Notes under the pieces: model-generated
The model's input: the letters and a program-made list of their open reading frames with translations, nothing else
Databases searched by the model: none
What the model was told of the DNA's origin: nothing
Origin: Aeromicrobium erythreum
GTDB taxonomy: Bacteria > Actinomycetota > Actinomycetes > Propionibacteriales > Nocardioidaceae
Assembly (NCBI RefSeq): GCF_001509405.1
Contig: NZ_CP011502.1
Coordinates: forward strand, 2,604,001 to 2,668,000
DNA: 64,000 nucleotides
Direction: 5' to 3'
Made by a program: the position numbers and the translations under genes
In this document: positions 9,765 to 22,059 of the stretch, piece after piece
How positions within the stretch are numbered: position 1 is the stretch's first letter
How the letters are laid out: every line of letters starts with the position of its first letter

Positions 9765-11450
9765 TCAGAGACGTCCGGCCAGCTCCAGCAGCTCGCGCGC
9801 GTGCGCCTGCGCGGCCTCGGACTCGTCCTGGCCGGCGAGCATGCGCGCCAGCTCGTCGACGCGCGCCTGGCCGTCGAGCCGCACGACGCTGCTGCTCGTG
9901 ACGTTGCCGTCGTCGTCCTTCATGACGTGGAAGTGGTGGTGCGCGAAGGCTGCGACCTGGGGCAGGTGCGTCACCGCCAGCACCTGCGGGCCCTCGGCCA
10001 GCCGGGCGAGCCGGCGGCCCACCTCGACCGCAGCGCGTCCGCCGATGCCCGCGTCGACCTCGTCGAACACGAGCGTCGGCACGGTGCCCTGGTCGGCCAG
10101 GACCACCTCGAGCGCCAGCATGAGGCGCGACAGCTCACCGCCGCTCGCCCCCTTCGCCAGCGGGCGTGGCGCGGAGCCGTTGTTCGCGGCGAACAGCAGC
10201 TCGACGTCGTCGATGCCGTGGGCCGCGGGAACGGCGTCCTCGGGCACGCTGACGGCGACCTCGAGCCGCGCCGACGGCATGGCCAGCTGGGTGAGCTCCT
10301 CCCCCACCAGGTCCGCGAGCCGGGCACCGGCCTCCCGGCGCACCTCGCTCATGCGGTGCGCAAGGTCCAGCACCTGGGGCTCGAGTGCCTCGACCTCCGC
10401 CTCGAGGTCGGCGATGGCCTGGTCGTCGTGGTCGAGCTCCCCAGCCTCGGCGGCGGCCTTCTCCTGCCAGGCCAGCACGTCGGCGAGGGAGGGGCCGTAC
10501 TTGCGCTGGAGGGCCGCGAGGGCCGCACGACGTTCCTGCACCGCGGCCAGCCGGGCGGGGTCGACCTCGACGCCGTGCGCGTAGGCGCTCAGGTCGGCGG
10601 CGACCTCGTCGAGCAGGATGCCGACCTCGCGCAGCCGCTGCGCCATGTCGTCGAGCTCGGGGTCGTGCCCGGCGACGTCCTGCAGGGCCGCCGAGCCGGA
10701 GGCGACGACGTCGCGCGCGGCGGCGCCATGGTCGCCGGCGAGACCCTCGTGCGCCGTCAACGCGGCCTGCACCAGCGCCTCGGCGTGGGCGAGCCGTCCC
10801 TCCTCGGTGACGAGCTCCTCGTCCTCGCCCTCCCGCGGCTCCACGTCGGCGATCTCCGCGAGTCCGTGCTGGAGGAGGTCGAGCTGGCGGGCCCGTTCCT
10901 GCCCGTGCTGGCGCAGCTCCCCCAGGCGCGCCCGCGCGGAGCGCAGTCGTGCGTACCGCGGGGCGTACTCCTCGGAGAGCGCGGCGAGCGCGTCCCCCGC
11001 GAAGGCGTCGAGCGCCGAGCGCTGGGCAGACCCGCGCAGGAGCCGGTGCTGGTCGGACTGTCCGTGCACCGCCACGAGGGCGTCGGTCACGTCGGAGAGC
11101 ACCGCGGCCGGCACGGTCGCGCCGCCCGCGACAGCACGCGAGCGGCCCTGCGCCGACAGCACCCGGCCCAGCACGACGACGTCGTCGTCGACCGTGCCGC
11201 CGGCGTCCTCGACCGCGCGCACGACCGGAGACCCACCCGGCACCTCGACGCTCGCCTCGACCCGTGCTTGACGCTCGCCGTGCCGCACCAGGCCCGCGTC
11301 GGCACGCCCGCCACGCAGCAGACCGAGTGCTGTCACGACCATCGTCTTGCCCGCACCGGTCTCACCGGTGATGACGGTGAAGCCCGCGTCGAGCTCGAGC
11401 TCGGCGGACTCGATGACGCCCAGCGAGCTGAGTCGCAGGTGCTGCCACAT
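9765..11450 (-). CDS. recN: DNA repair protein RecN
   Basis: SMC-like ATPase acting early at double-strand breaks. The protein is 561 aa. Walker A GETGAGKT is at residues 29-36, a long coiled-coil-rich middle covers about 150-370, and the ABC signature GASGGELSRL, Walker B TLVFDEVDAGIGG and the H-loop in VLAVTHLPQVAAFA follow in the C-terminal half. The ATG at 11450 shares a base with the NAD kinase stop (TGATG). The order tlyA-nadK-recN-steA-mctB-pyrG is conserved in actinobacteria. Confidence 0.96.
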   Translation of the reverse strand: MWQHLRLSSLGVIESAELELDAGFTVITGETGAGKTMVVTALGLLRGGRADAGLVRHGERQARVEASVEVPGGSPVVRAVEDAGGTVDDDVVVLGRVLSAQGRSRAVAGGATVPAAVLSDVTDALVAVHGQSDQHRLLRGSAQRSALDAFAGDALAALSEEYAPRYARLRSARARLGELRQHGQERARQLDLLQHGLAEIADVEPREGEDEELVTEEGRLAHAEALVQAALTAHEGLAGDHGAAARDVVASGSAALQDVAGHDPELDDMAQRLREVGILLDEVAADLSAYAHGVEVDPARLAAVQERRAALAALQRKYGPSLADVLAWQEKAAAEAGELDHDDQAIADLEAEVEALEPQVLDLAHRMSEVRREAGARLADLVGEELTQLAMPSARLEVAVSVPEDAVPAAHGIDDVELLFAANNGSAPRPLAKGASGGELSRLMLALEVVLADQGTVPTLVFDEVDAGIGGRAAVEVGRRLARLAEGPQVLAVTHLPQVAAFAHHHFHVMKDDDGNVTSSSVVRLDGQARVDELARMLAGQDESEAAQAHARELLELAGRL

Positions 11451-12382
11451 CAGACGTCCTCGACCCGTCGCCCGAGGCGACGCTGCTCCGCCGCGCCGCG
11501 CCAGCCGGCGACGGGCAGGTCGAACTTGCGGACGAGGCGGTCGGCGAAGGGCGCCTCGTGCAGCCGCGCGAGCCTGGCCGGCGTGTCCGAGCGTCGGACC
11601 TCCACCCGGGCACCCTGCGGGAGGTCGGCTGCGCGACGCCCGTCGCACCAGAGCACGCCCGCCGTCATCTCCCCCATGACCTCGACCGCGAGCGTCGAGT
11701 TCGGCGAGACGACCAGCGGCCGCGCGAAGAGGGCGTGCGCGCTGATCGGGACCAGCAGGAGGGCCTCGACCTCCGGCCACACGATCGGCCCGCCGGCGCT
11801 GAAGTTGTAGGCGGTCGAGCCGGTGGGCGTGGCGCACACGACGCCGTCGCACCCCCAACGCGACACCGGTCGGTCGTCGATCTCGACGACCAGCTCGAGC
11901 ATGCGCTCGCGCGAGGCCTTCTCGACCGTGGCCTCGTTGAGCGCCCAGTTCGTCGCGACGACCTCGTCCCCGACGCTGACCGTCACTTCGATCGTCAGCC
12001 GCTCCTCGACCCGGTAGGTGCGGTCCACGACGCCCTGCACGACGGCCTGCAGGTCGTCGACGTCGGCCTCGGCCAGGAACCCGACGTGCCCCAGGTTCAC
12101 GCCCAGCACCGGCGTCTGGGTGCCGCGGCAGATCTCGGTGGCGCGCAGGATGGTGCCGTCGCCGCCGAGCACCACCGCGAGCTCGCAGCCGTGTGCCGCG
12201 CCCTCCTGGGCGGGGATCACGCCGACCTCGCCGATCCCGGCCGCCACGAGGTCGTCGCGGTCGGACTCGAGCACGCAGACGCCGATGTCGGCACTGCGCA
12301 GATCGGTGGCCAGGCGCGCCGCGAGCGACGTCGCCTCCGCGCGCGCGGTGTGCACGATGAGCAGGACGCGGCGCTCGCTCAT
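11450..12382 (-). CDS. nadK: NAD kinase
   Basis: Phosphorylates NAD to NADP (ATP or polyphosphate as donor in actinobacteria). The protein is 310 aa. The family motif VLGGDGTILR has GGDG at 73-76. GVNLGHVGFLAE, the NE motif in NWALNEATVEK, and CDGVVCATPTGSTAYNFSAGG form the rest of the active site. The start overlaps tlyA by 4 bases and the stop overlaps recN, the compact tlyA-ppnK-recN arrangement also seen in mycobacteria. No unusual features. Confidence 0.96.
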   Translation of the reverse strand: MSERRVLLIVHTARAEATSLAARLATDLRSADIGVCVLESDRDDLVAAGIGEVGVIPAQEGAAHGCELAVVLGGDGTILRATEICRGTQTPVLGVNLGHVGFLAEADVDDLQAVVQGVVDRTYRVEERLTIEVTVSVGDEVVATNWALNEATVEKASRERMLELVVEIDDRPVSRWGCDGVVCATPTGSTAYNFSAGGPIVWPEVEALLLVPISAHALFARPLVVSPNSTLAVEVMGEMTAGVLWCDGRRAADLPQGARVEVRRSDTPARLARLHEAPFADRLVRKFDLPVAGWRGAAEQRRLGRRVEDV

Positions 12383-13212
12383 GCGTCGTCCCCGTCCGCC
12401 GTCGCGAGCGGTCCACGGGCGACGACGTCGGCGACGGCCGACCGGTCGGGCACCGAGGGCTCGGGGTCGCGCCGCAGCCAGCAGAAGTACTCGACGTTCC
12501 CCGCAGGTCCGGGCAGCGGGCTGGCCGCCAGCCCATGGGTGCCCCACCCCTGCTCGAGCCCGCTCTCGCAGACGCGCAGCACGGCGTCGGCGTGCAGGTC
12601 GGGGTCGCGCACGACCCCGTTCTTGCCGAGGTTGCCGCGGCCCACCTCGAACTGGGGCTTGATCATCAGCACGATGTCGCCCTCCTCCTGGCAGACGGCG
12701 GTCAACGCGGGCATCACCACGGTAAGGGAGATGAACGACAGATCGGAGACGACCGCGTCGACGGCGCCGCCGACGTCCTCGCGGGTCAGGCTGCGCACGT
12801 TCGTGCGGTCGTGCACCTGGACGCGCGGGTCGTCGCGCAGCCGCCAGACGAGCTGGCCGTAGCCGACGTCGACCGCCACGACCTCGCGCACGTCGCGGCG
12901 CAGCAGCACGTCGGTGAACCCGCCGGTGGAGGCACCGGCGTCGAGGACGCGCCGACCCTGCAGCTGCAGTCCCTGCGGCTCGAAGACCTCGAGGGCCCCG
13001 AGCAGCTTGTGCGCGCCGCGGGAGGCCCATCCGGGGTCGTCGTCCTCCCGGACGACGACGGCCTGGTCGGTTCCTACCTGCGTGGCCGCCTTCGCCGCCC
13101 GCTGGCCGCCGACCAGCACCTTGCCGTCCGCGATGAGCTGACCGGCGTGGTCGCGGGAGCGCGCGAGCCCGCGGCGCACGAGCTCCGCGTCGAGCCGGAC
13201 CCGCCGGCTCAC
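12379..13212 (-). CDS. tlyA: TlyA-family 16S/23S rRNA 2'-O-methyltransferase
   Basis: The mycobacterial homologue methylates 16S C1409 and 23S C1920, which creates capreomycin susceptibility. The protein is 277 aa with an N-terminal S4 domain at about 5-60 and an FtsJ/RrmJ-type SAM-dependent methyltransferase from about 65. The SAM motif VLDAGASTGGFTD is at about 89-101, and K69, an aspartate in AVVSDLSFISL, K in MIKPQFEVGR and a later Glu can form the K-D-K-E tetrad. The start is GTG at 13212, overlapping the upstream small gene as GTGA. Confidence 0.94.
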   Translation of the reverse strand: MSRRVRLDAELVRRGLARSRDHAGQLIADGKVLVGGQRAAKAATQVGTDQAVVVREDDDPGWASRGAHKLLGALEVFEPQGLQLQGRRVLDAGASTGGFTDVLLRRDVREVVAVDVGYGQLVWRLRDDPRVQVHDRTNVRSLTREDVGGAVDAVVSDLSFISLTVVMPALTAVCQEEGDIVLMIKPQFEVGRGNLGKNGVVRDPDLHADAVLRVCESGLEQGWGTHGLAASPLPGPAGNVEYFCWLRRDPEPSVPDRSAVADVVARGPLATADGDDA

Positions 13213-13463
13213 GCGGAGCGGCCCGGCCGACTCGCCCCCGTGAGCACCTCGCGCAGGGTGCGGTGCACCGCGTCGAGCACCTCGGGGCGACGGGCCAGCT
13301 CGACCTCCTCGAGCCGCTCCAGCTGCTCGACCAGGACCAGCAGCTCGGGATGGTCGGCACAGGCCTCCTGCGCTTGCACGACGAGCGCTGCCACCGGGTC
13401 GACGCCGTCGTCCGCGGGCGACGGCGCGGACGCCTGGCTCGCGGGGTCGTGGTGCTCGGTCAC
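13209..13463 (-). CDS. Small conserved actinobacterial protein (Rv1693 position), unknown function
   Basis: 84 aa, acidic to neutral, no membrane segment. After a disordered N-terminus of about 20 residues it is predicted to be helical with many Glu/Leu (LVLVEQLERLEEVELARR). It starts with GTG at 13463, 4 bases after the HAD phosphatase stop, and the last codons of that gene supply AGGA as ribosome-binding site. Its stop overlaps tlyA. The same small gene occupies this position in M. tuberculosis, which supports it being real, but I do not recognise a domain. Confidence 0.82.
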   Translation of the reverse strand: MTEHHDPASQASAPSPADDGVDPVAALVVQAQEACADHPELLVLVEQLERLEEVELARRPEVLDAVHRTLREVLTGASRPGRSA

Positions 13464-13467
13464 CGTG

Positions 13468-14466
13468 TCATCCTCCCAGACGCACGTCCGGCGCGTCGTG
13501 CCCGGCGTCCACGGCGGACCAGGCCAGGCCGAGGACGGCGCGCACCGAGGTGGTGGCGGCGGGGTCGCCGCCCGTCAGCACGACCGTGCCGTCCCTGCGC
13601 TCTGCGGTGGAGTCGCCGCACCGGGAGGTGTCCCCGTCGACGACCACGGCGAGGTGGTGGTCGACCAGGCCGCGCAGGTCGTGGGAGACGTAGCCCGGGC
13701 GGCGCTCGGGCGCGAGCGCCGCCAGCTCCGCGAGGTCGCTCACGCCGGTGAGGACGGCGAGCGCCGGGATGCCCGCCCGCGTGGCGCCGTCGATGTCGGT
13801 GTCCACGCGGTCGCCGACCATGAGGGGGCGCTGAGCAGCGGTCCGGCGCAGCGTCTCGTCGAAGAGGGGACGTTCGGGCTTGCCGGCGACGAGGGGCTCC
13901 CGTCCGGTGGCGGCCACGACGGCGCGCACGAGGGTGCCGTTGCCGGGCGCCGTGCCCCGTGGTGTCGGGATGCTGAGGTCCAGGTTGCTGGCGTAGTACG
14001 GGAGACCGGCGGCGACCGCGTACGCCGCCTCCGCGAGGTGTCGCCACCCGATGTCTCGGTGGAACCCCTGCACCACGGCCGCAGGGTCGTCCTCCGCGGA
14101 GTCGACGCAGACGAGTCCGGCCGCCTCGAGCGGCTCGCGCAGCCCGGGTCCACCGACGACCAGCACCCGCGAGCCCGACGGCAGGTCGGCGGCGATCATG
14201 CGGGCCACGGCCTGCGCCGAGGTCACGACCTCACCGTCGTCGTGCACGGGCATCCCGAGGTCGCGCAGGTGCTGGGCCACCTCACCGGCCGGCCGCGCGG
14301 CGTTGTTGGTCAGGTAGGCGATGCGTGCGCCGTGGCTCACGCAACGCTCCAGCGCGTCGGACGCACCCGGGACGGCGTCGGCCCCCACGTAGACGACGCC
14401 GTCGAGGTCGAGCATGACGAGGTCGTGAGCCTCGCAGAGCGGCACGTCGCTGGTCAGCAGAGGCAT
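13468..14466 (-). CDS. HAD-IIA phosphatase, NagD/glycerol-3-phosphate phosphatase type
   Basis: 332 aa. The HAD motif I DLDGVVYVG has D20 and D22 as nucleophile and acid. Motif II is in AYLTNNAARP, motif III lysine in VAGKPERPLF and motif IV in VGDRVDTDIDGA. The cap is type C2A. The M. tuberculosis orthologue in the same position (Rv1692) was described as a glycerol 3-phosphate phosphatase in phospholipid recycling, the best guess here. The ATG at 14466 is 7 bases after TAGTCT, whose TAG is the stop codon of the preceding gene, so a leaderless internal promoter is likely. The open frame extends further upstream, but that stretch lies inside the neighbour. Confidence 0.9.
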   Translation of the reverse strand: MPLLTSDVPLCEAHDLVMLDLDGVVYVGADAVPGASDALERCVSHGARIAYLTNNAARPAGEVAQHLRDLGMPVHDDGEVVTSAQAVARMIAADLPSGSRVLVVGGPGLREPLEAAGLVCVDSAEDDPAAVVQGFHRDIGWRHLAEAAYAVAAGLPYYASNLDLSIPTPRGTAPGNGTLVRAVVAATGREPLVAGKPERPLFDETLRRTAAQRPLMVGDRVDTDIDGATRAGIPALAVLTGVSDLAELAALAPERRPGYVSHDLRGLVDHHLAVVVDGDTSRCGDSTAERRDGTVVLTGGDPAATTSVRAVLGLAWSAVDAGHDAPDVRLGG

Positions 14467-14476
14467 GCCTCCGAGA

Positions 14477-14827
14477 CTACTGAGCGGCGGCCACCGCACT
14501 GCACGAGGCCAGCTCGACGGCGTACCAGCTCTGGCCACCGCCGGCCGCACGGCTGAAGCGGCGTCGCAGGCACCCGGTCACCGCGACGGTCGCGCCATCC
14601 TCCAGTCGCGTGACGGTCCGTCTGAGGCGCGCCGTCCACGCGACGCACTCGATCGTGTCGACGGTCTGCCGCGACCGAGCGCGCGCCCCTGCCCGAGGCG
14701 GGTCGCGGCGGACCACCAGGCGGAACGTGACGATCTCGTCGCCGCTCGGCAGGGTCCGCTGCTCGGGTGTGCCGGACACCCGGCCGATCAGGGAGACGAG
14801 GTTCTGGTGCGATGGCTGCTGCGTCAT
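14477..14827 (-). CDS. Single-domain SSB-like OB-fold protein without the acidic tail
   Basis: 116 aa. It resembles the single-stranded DNA-binding protein OB fold: NLVSLIGRVSGTPEQRTLPS, VTFRLVVRR, VDTIECVAWTARLRR and GATVAVTGCLRRRF match the strand pattern of SSB (canonical lead, GNLTRDPE, TxFSVA, F-x-C-x-W, VEGRL). The protein ends at WYAVELASCSAVAAAQ, so it lacks the Gly/Pro-rich linker and acidic DDDIPF tip used to recruit partners. It is therefore not the main replicative SSB. The ATG at 14827 follows CACGCT by 6 bases, a leaderless arrangement. It is an extra gene in an otherwise Rv1691-Rv1694-like order. Confidence 0.8.
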   Translation of the reverse strand: MTQQPSHQNLVSLIGRVSGTPEQRTLPSGDEIVTFRLVVRRDPPRAGARARSRQTVDTIECVAWTARLRRTVTRLEDGATVAVTGCLRRRFSRAAGGGQSWYAVELASCSAVAAAQ

Positions 14828-14933
14828 CCCCCCAGCGTGGCCGCTCGTCGACTCGACGACGACGGCGTCCTGACGGCCTGTGGACTGCGTCAGCGCTGCG
14901 TCGGCACGCCTGTGGACGACCCGTCCAGGCCAC

Positions 14934-15971
14934 TCACTTTCCGTCCTCCTGCGCCGCCAGTTCGTGTTCGAGTTGGGTGATGCGTTGGGGTGCGTCGGTG
15001 GTGTGGTGGGGGTCGGTGGCGATGACGCGGTGGAACCATTGGAGGGCTTCGTGGGTGTTGCCGGTGGTGTGGAGGGTGTCGGCGTAGGTGTATTTGAGGC
15101 GGGTGGCCCAGGGGGCGCGGGTGGTGGTGTGGAGGGGTTCGGTTTGGAGGAGTTGGAGGGCGGCTTGGTGTTGGCCGAGGTCTCGGCGGGCGCCGGCGAT
15201 GACGATGGTGAGTTCGATGTTGCCGGTTTGGTCGAGGTGGTTGCGGGTGGTGGGGGTGTCGTAGGTGAGGGCTTGGGTGGGTCGGCCGAGGGCGCGTTCG
15301 CAGTCGGCCATGATGGGGGCGTAGAGGTGTTGGCCGTTGATGCGGCGGGCGGCGCGGAGTTCGGCGAGGGCTTGGGCGTAGTGGCCGGCTGCGTAGGCGG
15401 TTTCGCCGCAGGCTTCGCGGATGAGGGCGTTGCGGGGTGCGCGGGCGCGGGCTGCGAGGGCGTGGGCGTAGGCGGTTTCGGGGTCTTCGTCGAGGAGGAG
15501 GCCGGCCATGATGAGGTGGCGGGCGACGCGGTCGGCGAGTTTGGCGGGGAGGTTGGAGAGCTGGTCGCGGGCGTAGCGGTCCAGGTCGGTGGCGGCGATG
15601 TCGTCGGGGATGGGGGGTCCGTCGTAGGTCTGTTGGTCGACGGTGCGTTCCTCGCGGTCGCGGTTGCGGGCCGGGCCGCCACGACGGTCGCCGGGCTTGC
15701 CGCCACGACGCTCCCCGGGCTTGCCGCCACGACGCTCCCCGGGCTTGCCGCCACGGGTGTCTGCGGGCTTGCCGCCGCCGCGGGTGTCTGCGGGCTTGCC
15801 GCCACGCCGGTCGGCGGGCTTGCCGCCGCCGCGGGTCTCGGCGGGCTTGCCTCCGCGGGTGTCGGCGGGCTTGCTGCCGCCCCGGTCGCTCGGCTTGCCG
15901 GGCCTGCTGCTGCCGCGGGTCTCGGCGGGTCTGCGGGGGCGGTTCGGGCCGCGTCCAGAGGACTGGTTCAT
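14934..15971 (-). CDS. TPR-repeat protein with a Lys/Arg/Gly-rich repetitive N-terminus
   Basis: 345 aa. Residues 1 to about 110 are a basic, disordered tract built from units like GGKPADTRGG and GGKPGERRGG, likely to bind nucleic acid. From about 115 to 340 there are TPR-like helical repeats (YAHALAARARAPRNALIREACGETAYAAG, HYAQALAELRAARRING, HQAALQLLQTEP, NTHEALQWFHRVIATDP). It corresponds in position to the TPR protein Rv1691. Codon use changes inside the gene: the repetitive part uses GAG/AAG/CGT like its neighbours, while the TPR part uses almost only CAA, GAA, AAA and CTC, avoiding G. AGGAG lies 9 bases before the ATG. The gene begins 25 bases after the rRNA operon terminator hairpin, with little room for its own promoter. 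Function unknown. Confidence 0.85.
   Translation of the reverse strand: MNQSSGRGPNRPRRPAETRGSSRPGKPSDRGGSKPADTRGGKPAETRGGGKPADRRGGKPADTRGGGKPADTRGGKPGERRGGKPGERRGGKPGDRRGGPARNRDREERTVDQQTYDGPPIPDDIAATDLDRYARDQLSNLPAKLADRVARHLIMAGLLLDEDPETAYAHALAARARAPRNALIREACGETAYAAGHYAQALAELRAARRINGQHLYAPIMADCERALGRPTQALTYDTPTTRNHLDQTGNIELTIVIAGARRDLGQHQAALQLLQTEPLHTTTRAPWATRLKYTYADTLHTTGNTHEALQWFHRVIATDPHHTTDAPQRITQLEHELAAQEDGK
15683..15905 (-). repeat. In-frame tandem repeats encoding GGKP(A/G)(D/E)(T/R)RGG units
   Basis: About nine imperfect copies of a unit around 24 bases long, recognisable on the plus strand by the core gggcttgccgcca. The unit length is a multiple of three, so copy-number change would keep the TPR gene in frame. 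Copies differ mainly in the ACC CGC/GAG CGT part. It is a coding minisatellite, not a CRISPR array: units are contiguous with no unique spacers. Confidence 0.85.
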
Positions 15972-15996
15972 TCCTTGTACTCCTGGTGAAATGCAG

Positions 15997-16025
15997 CAAG
16001 GCCGCCCCCAGTGGGGGCGGCCTTG
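15997..16025 (-). terminator. Terminator hairpin downstream of the rRNA operon
   Basis: A perfect 13-bp stem (15997-16009 with 16013-16025) and 3-base loop, 14 bases after the 5S gene. On the transcribed minus strand the hairpin is followed by CTGCATTTC rather than a run of U, so it may be leaky or rely on additional factors. The TPR gene starts 25 bases beyond it. Confidence 0.8.
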
Positions 16026-16039
16026 TGCGTAATGATTGT

Positions 16040-16156
16040 CCGGCGGCGTCCTACTCTCCCACGCAGTCTCCCGCGCAGTACCATCGGCGCTGAAGGGCTT
16101 GACTTCCGGGTTCGGAATGTAACCGGGTATTTCCCCTTCGCCATGGCCGCCGAAAC
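16040..16156 (-). rRNA. rrf: 5S ribosomal RNA
   Basis: About 117 nt. The minus strand begins GTTTCGGCGGCCATGGCGAA, contains ACCCGGTTACATTCCGAACC in the conserved loop, and ends AGTAGGACGCCGCCGG, pairing with the 5' end. Ends are placed by pairing and may be off by one or two bases. Confidence 0.95.
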
Positions 16157-16187
16157 TCTATGGAGATATCAATCGTTCCCGACTCAT

Positions 16188-16228
16188 ATCTCGGGAACCT
16201 CACAGTGGACGCGCATGCTCTTGTTGTA

Positions 16229-16231
<3 letters not shown>
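16188..16231 (-). repeat. 3' arm of the 23S rRNA processing stalk
   Basis: This stretch, just after the 23S 3' end, is complementary over about 40 bases (with G:U and a few mismatches) to 19340-19383, just before the 23S 5' end. The shared core on both plus-strand copies, in opposite orientation, is cacagtggacgcg. This is the expected RNase III-type stem that brings both ends of pre-23S together. Confidence 0.8.
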
Positions 16232-21205
<4,974 letters not shown>

Positions 21206-21616
21206 AAACCCCACAAGGGGCCAACATCAAAATGACCCGGCAAACTGACTGCTGACAGTCAAAATTGTCGGAATTGCCACCGCGACACACACAACACCCC
21301 AAAAAGAGGCACCATACCTGCCGACGGGGGTAAAACTGATTACTTCTCGTCGACTTTTAGCACACTGTTGAGTTCTCAAACATCAGACGCACACCCACCA
21401 GACAGACCCACATCAGGGCCCACCCACCAGGGGCTGGTCAAACCTACCTGACTGGTTCGGGCGAGACAAGCTCGCGGTCTTCCAGTCCTCGCTCGCCGTT
21501 GTCAGCGATCAGTCTCCAGACGAACCTGGCATTGATCGTTTCGGTTCAAGCGGGTCACACCCACCGGACACCCGGCCTTCTGGCCTTGCGCCCCGTCGTG
21601 CGGTGCAACAAGAAGA
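21206..21616 (-). other. rRNA operon leader
   Basis: About 400 bases between the predicted transcription start and the 16S gene. Apart from the boxA-like element at 21361-21386 I see no gene. A second promoter is possible (TTGACC at 21436-21441 on the minus strand) but its -10 is poor. Confidence 0.65.
21361..21386 (-). promoter_or_regulatory. boxA-like antitermination element in the rRNA leader
   Basis: The minus strand reads TGTTTGAGAACTCAACAGTG, very close to the mycobacterial leader element TGTTTGAGAACTCAATAGTG. It is bound in the nascent RNA by NusB/S10 to prevent premature termination in rRNA genes. It contains the palindrome TTGAG(A)ACTCAA. A related copy sits before 23S. Confidence 0.75.
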
Positions 21617-21646
21617 ACATTACACACCCCCTCCTGGGGTCGTCAA
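21617..21646 (-). promoter_or_regulatory. Main rRNA operon promoter
   Basis: On the minus strand TTGACG (21646-21641), an 18-base spacer, then TAATGT (21622-21617). Predicted start near 21610. This is the best -35/-10 pair in the window and lies at the expected distance upstream of the boxA element and 16S. The spacer is GC-rich, typical of stable RNA promoters in this group. Confidence 0.7.
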
Positions 21647-21877
21647 ACCACCCCCCTCCTTGCGGGTCCCGCTCGGTCGTGGAGGTCCCGAAAACCCTGG
21701 AACGACGGCATCGAGCTGCGAGCGGGTGCACGCACCACGCCACGCAGGAGCTGCACGGGCCCCGTCTCGGTCGCGCGCGGCGCGTGACGTCGCGAGAGCC
21801 GAGCGTCGCTGACGCGCACGTAGCCGCATGACCCCGCTCGATGGACGGAGGAGGAGAGCGCGATGTCGCCGGGAACG

Positions 21878-21914
21878 ACGAAGAGCCTCCCGGCTATGCC
21901 GGGAGGCTCTTCGT
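21878..21914 (-). terminator. Strong terminator hairpin after tRNA-Ala
   Basis: A perfect 17-bp stem (21878-21894 with 21898-21914) and 3-base loop, beginning 8 bases after the tRNA 3' end. It separates the tRNA from the rRNA operon promoter 230 bases further on. No U-run follows. Bases 21647-21877 contain nothing else I recognise. Confidence 0.8.
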
Positions 21915-21922
21915 GATGCGGG

Positions 21923-21995
21923 TGGAGCATAGGAGATTCGAACTCCTGACCTCTTCGATGCGAACGAAGCGCGCTACCAACTGCGCCAATGCCCC
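21923..21995 (-). tRNA. tRNA-Ala (anticodon CGC)
   Basis: 73 nt to the discriminator A; CCA is not encoded. Acceptor GGGGCAT pairs with ATGCTCC and includes the G3:U70 wobble that identifies alanine tRNAs. D arm GCGC, anticodon stem CTTCG/CGAAG with loop TTCGCAT (anticodon CGC, reading GCG), and T arm AGGAG-TTCGAAT-CTCCT are all intact. GCG is a common alanine codon in this genome. Confidence 0.95.
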
Positions 21996-22007
21996 AGGTC
22001 TGGATCA

Positions 22008-22013
22008 GGTTAG
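22008..22013 (-). promoter_or_regulatory. -10 box of the tRNA-Ala promoter
   Basis: TAACCT on the minus strand, placing the start about 6 bases before the mature tRNA 5' end. No clear -35. Confidence 0.5.
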
Positions 22014-22059
22014 CACCCGTGCCGTCTCGTCCCGCAGGGGGTCCGGACGGCTCTGACGG

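Noticed and set aside
9516..11810. Very long open frame (764 codons) on the plus strand across recN and nadK, and similar long frames elsewhere
   Set aside because: They are antisense shadows of real genes in a high-GC genome: Arg/Ala/Pro-rich, no domain, no ribosome-binding site, while the opposite strand has complete recognisable proteins.
15683..15905. CRISPR-like array of repeats
   Set aside because: Units are contiguous, in frame inside a gene, imperfect, and without unique spacers; no cas genes.
21410..21441. Second rRNA promoter (TTGACC with TGATGT)
   Set aside because: Spacer would be about 20 bases and the -10 is weak; kept only as a possibility in the leader entry.
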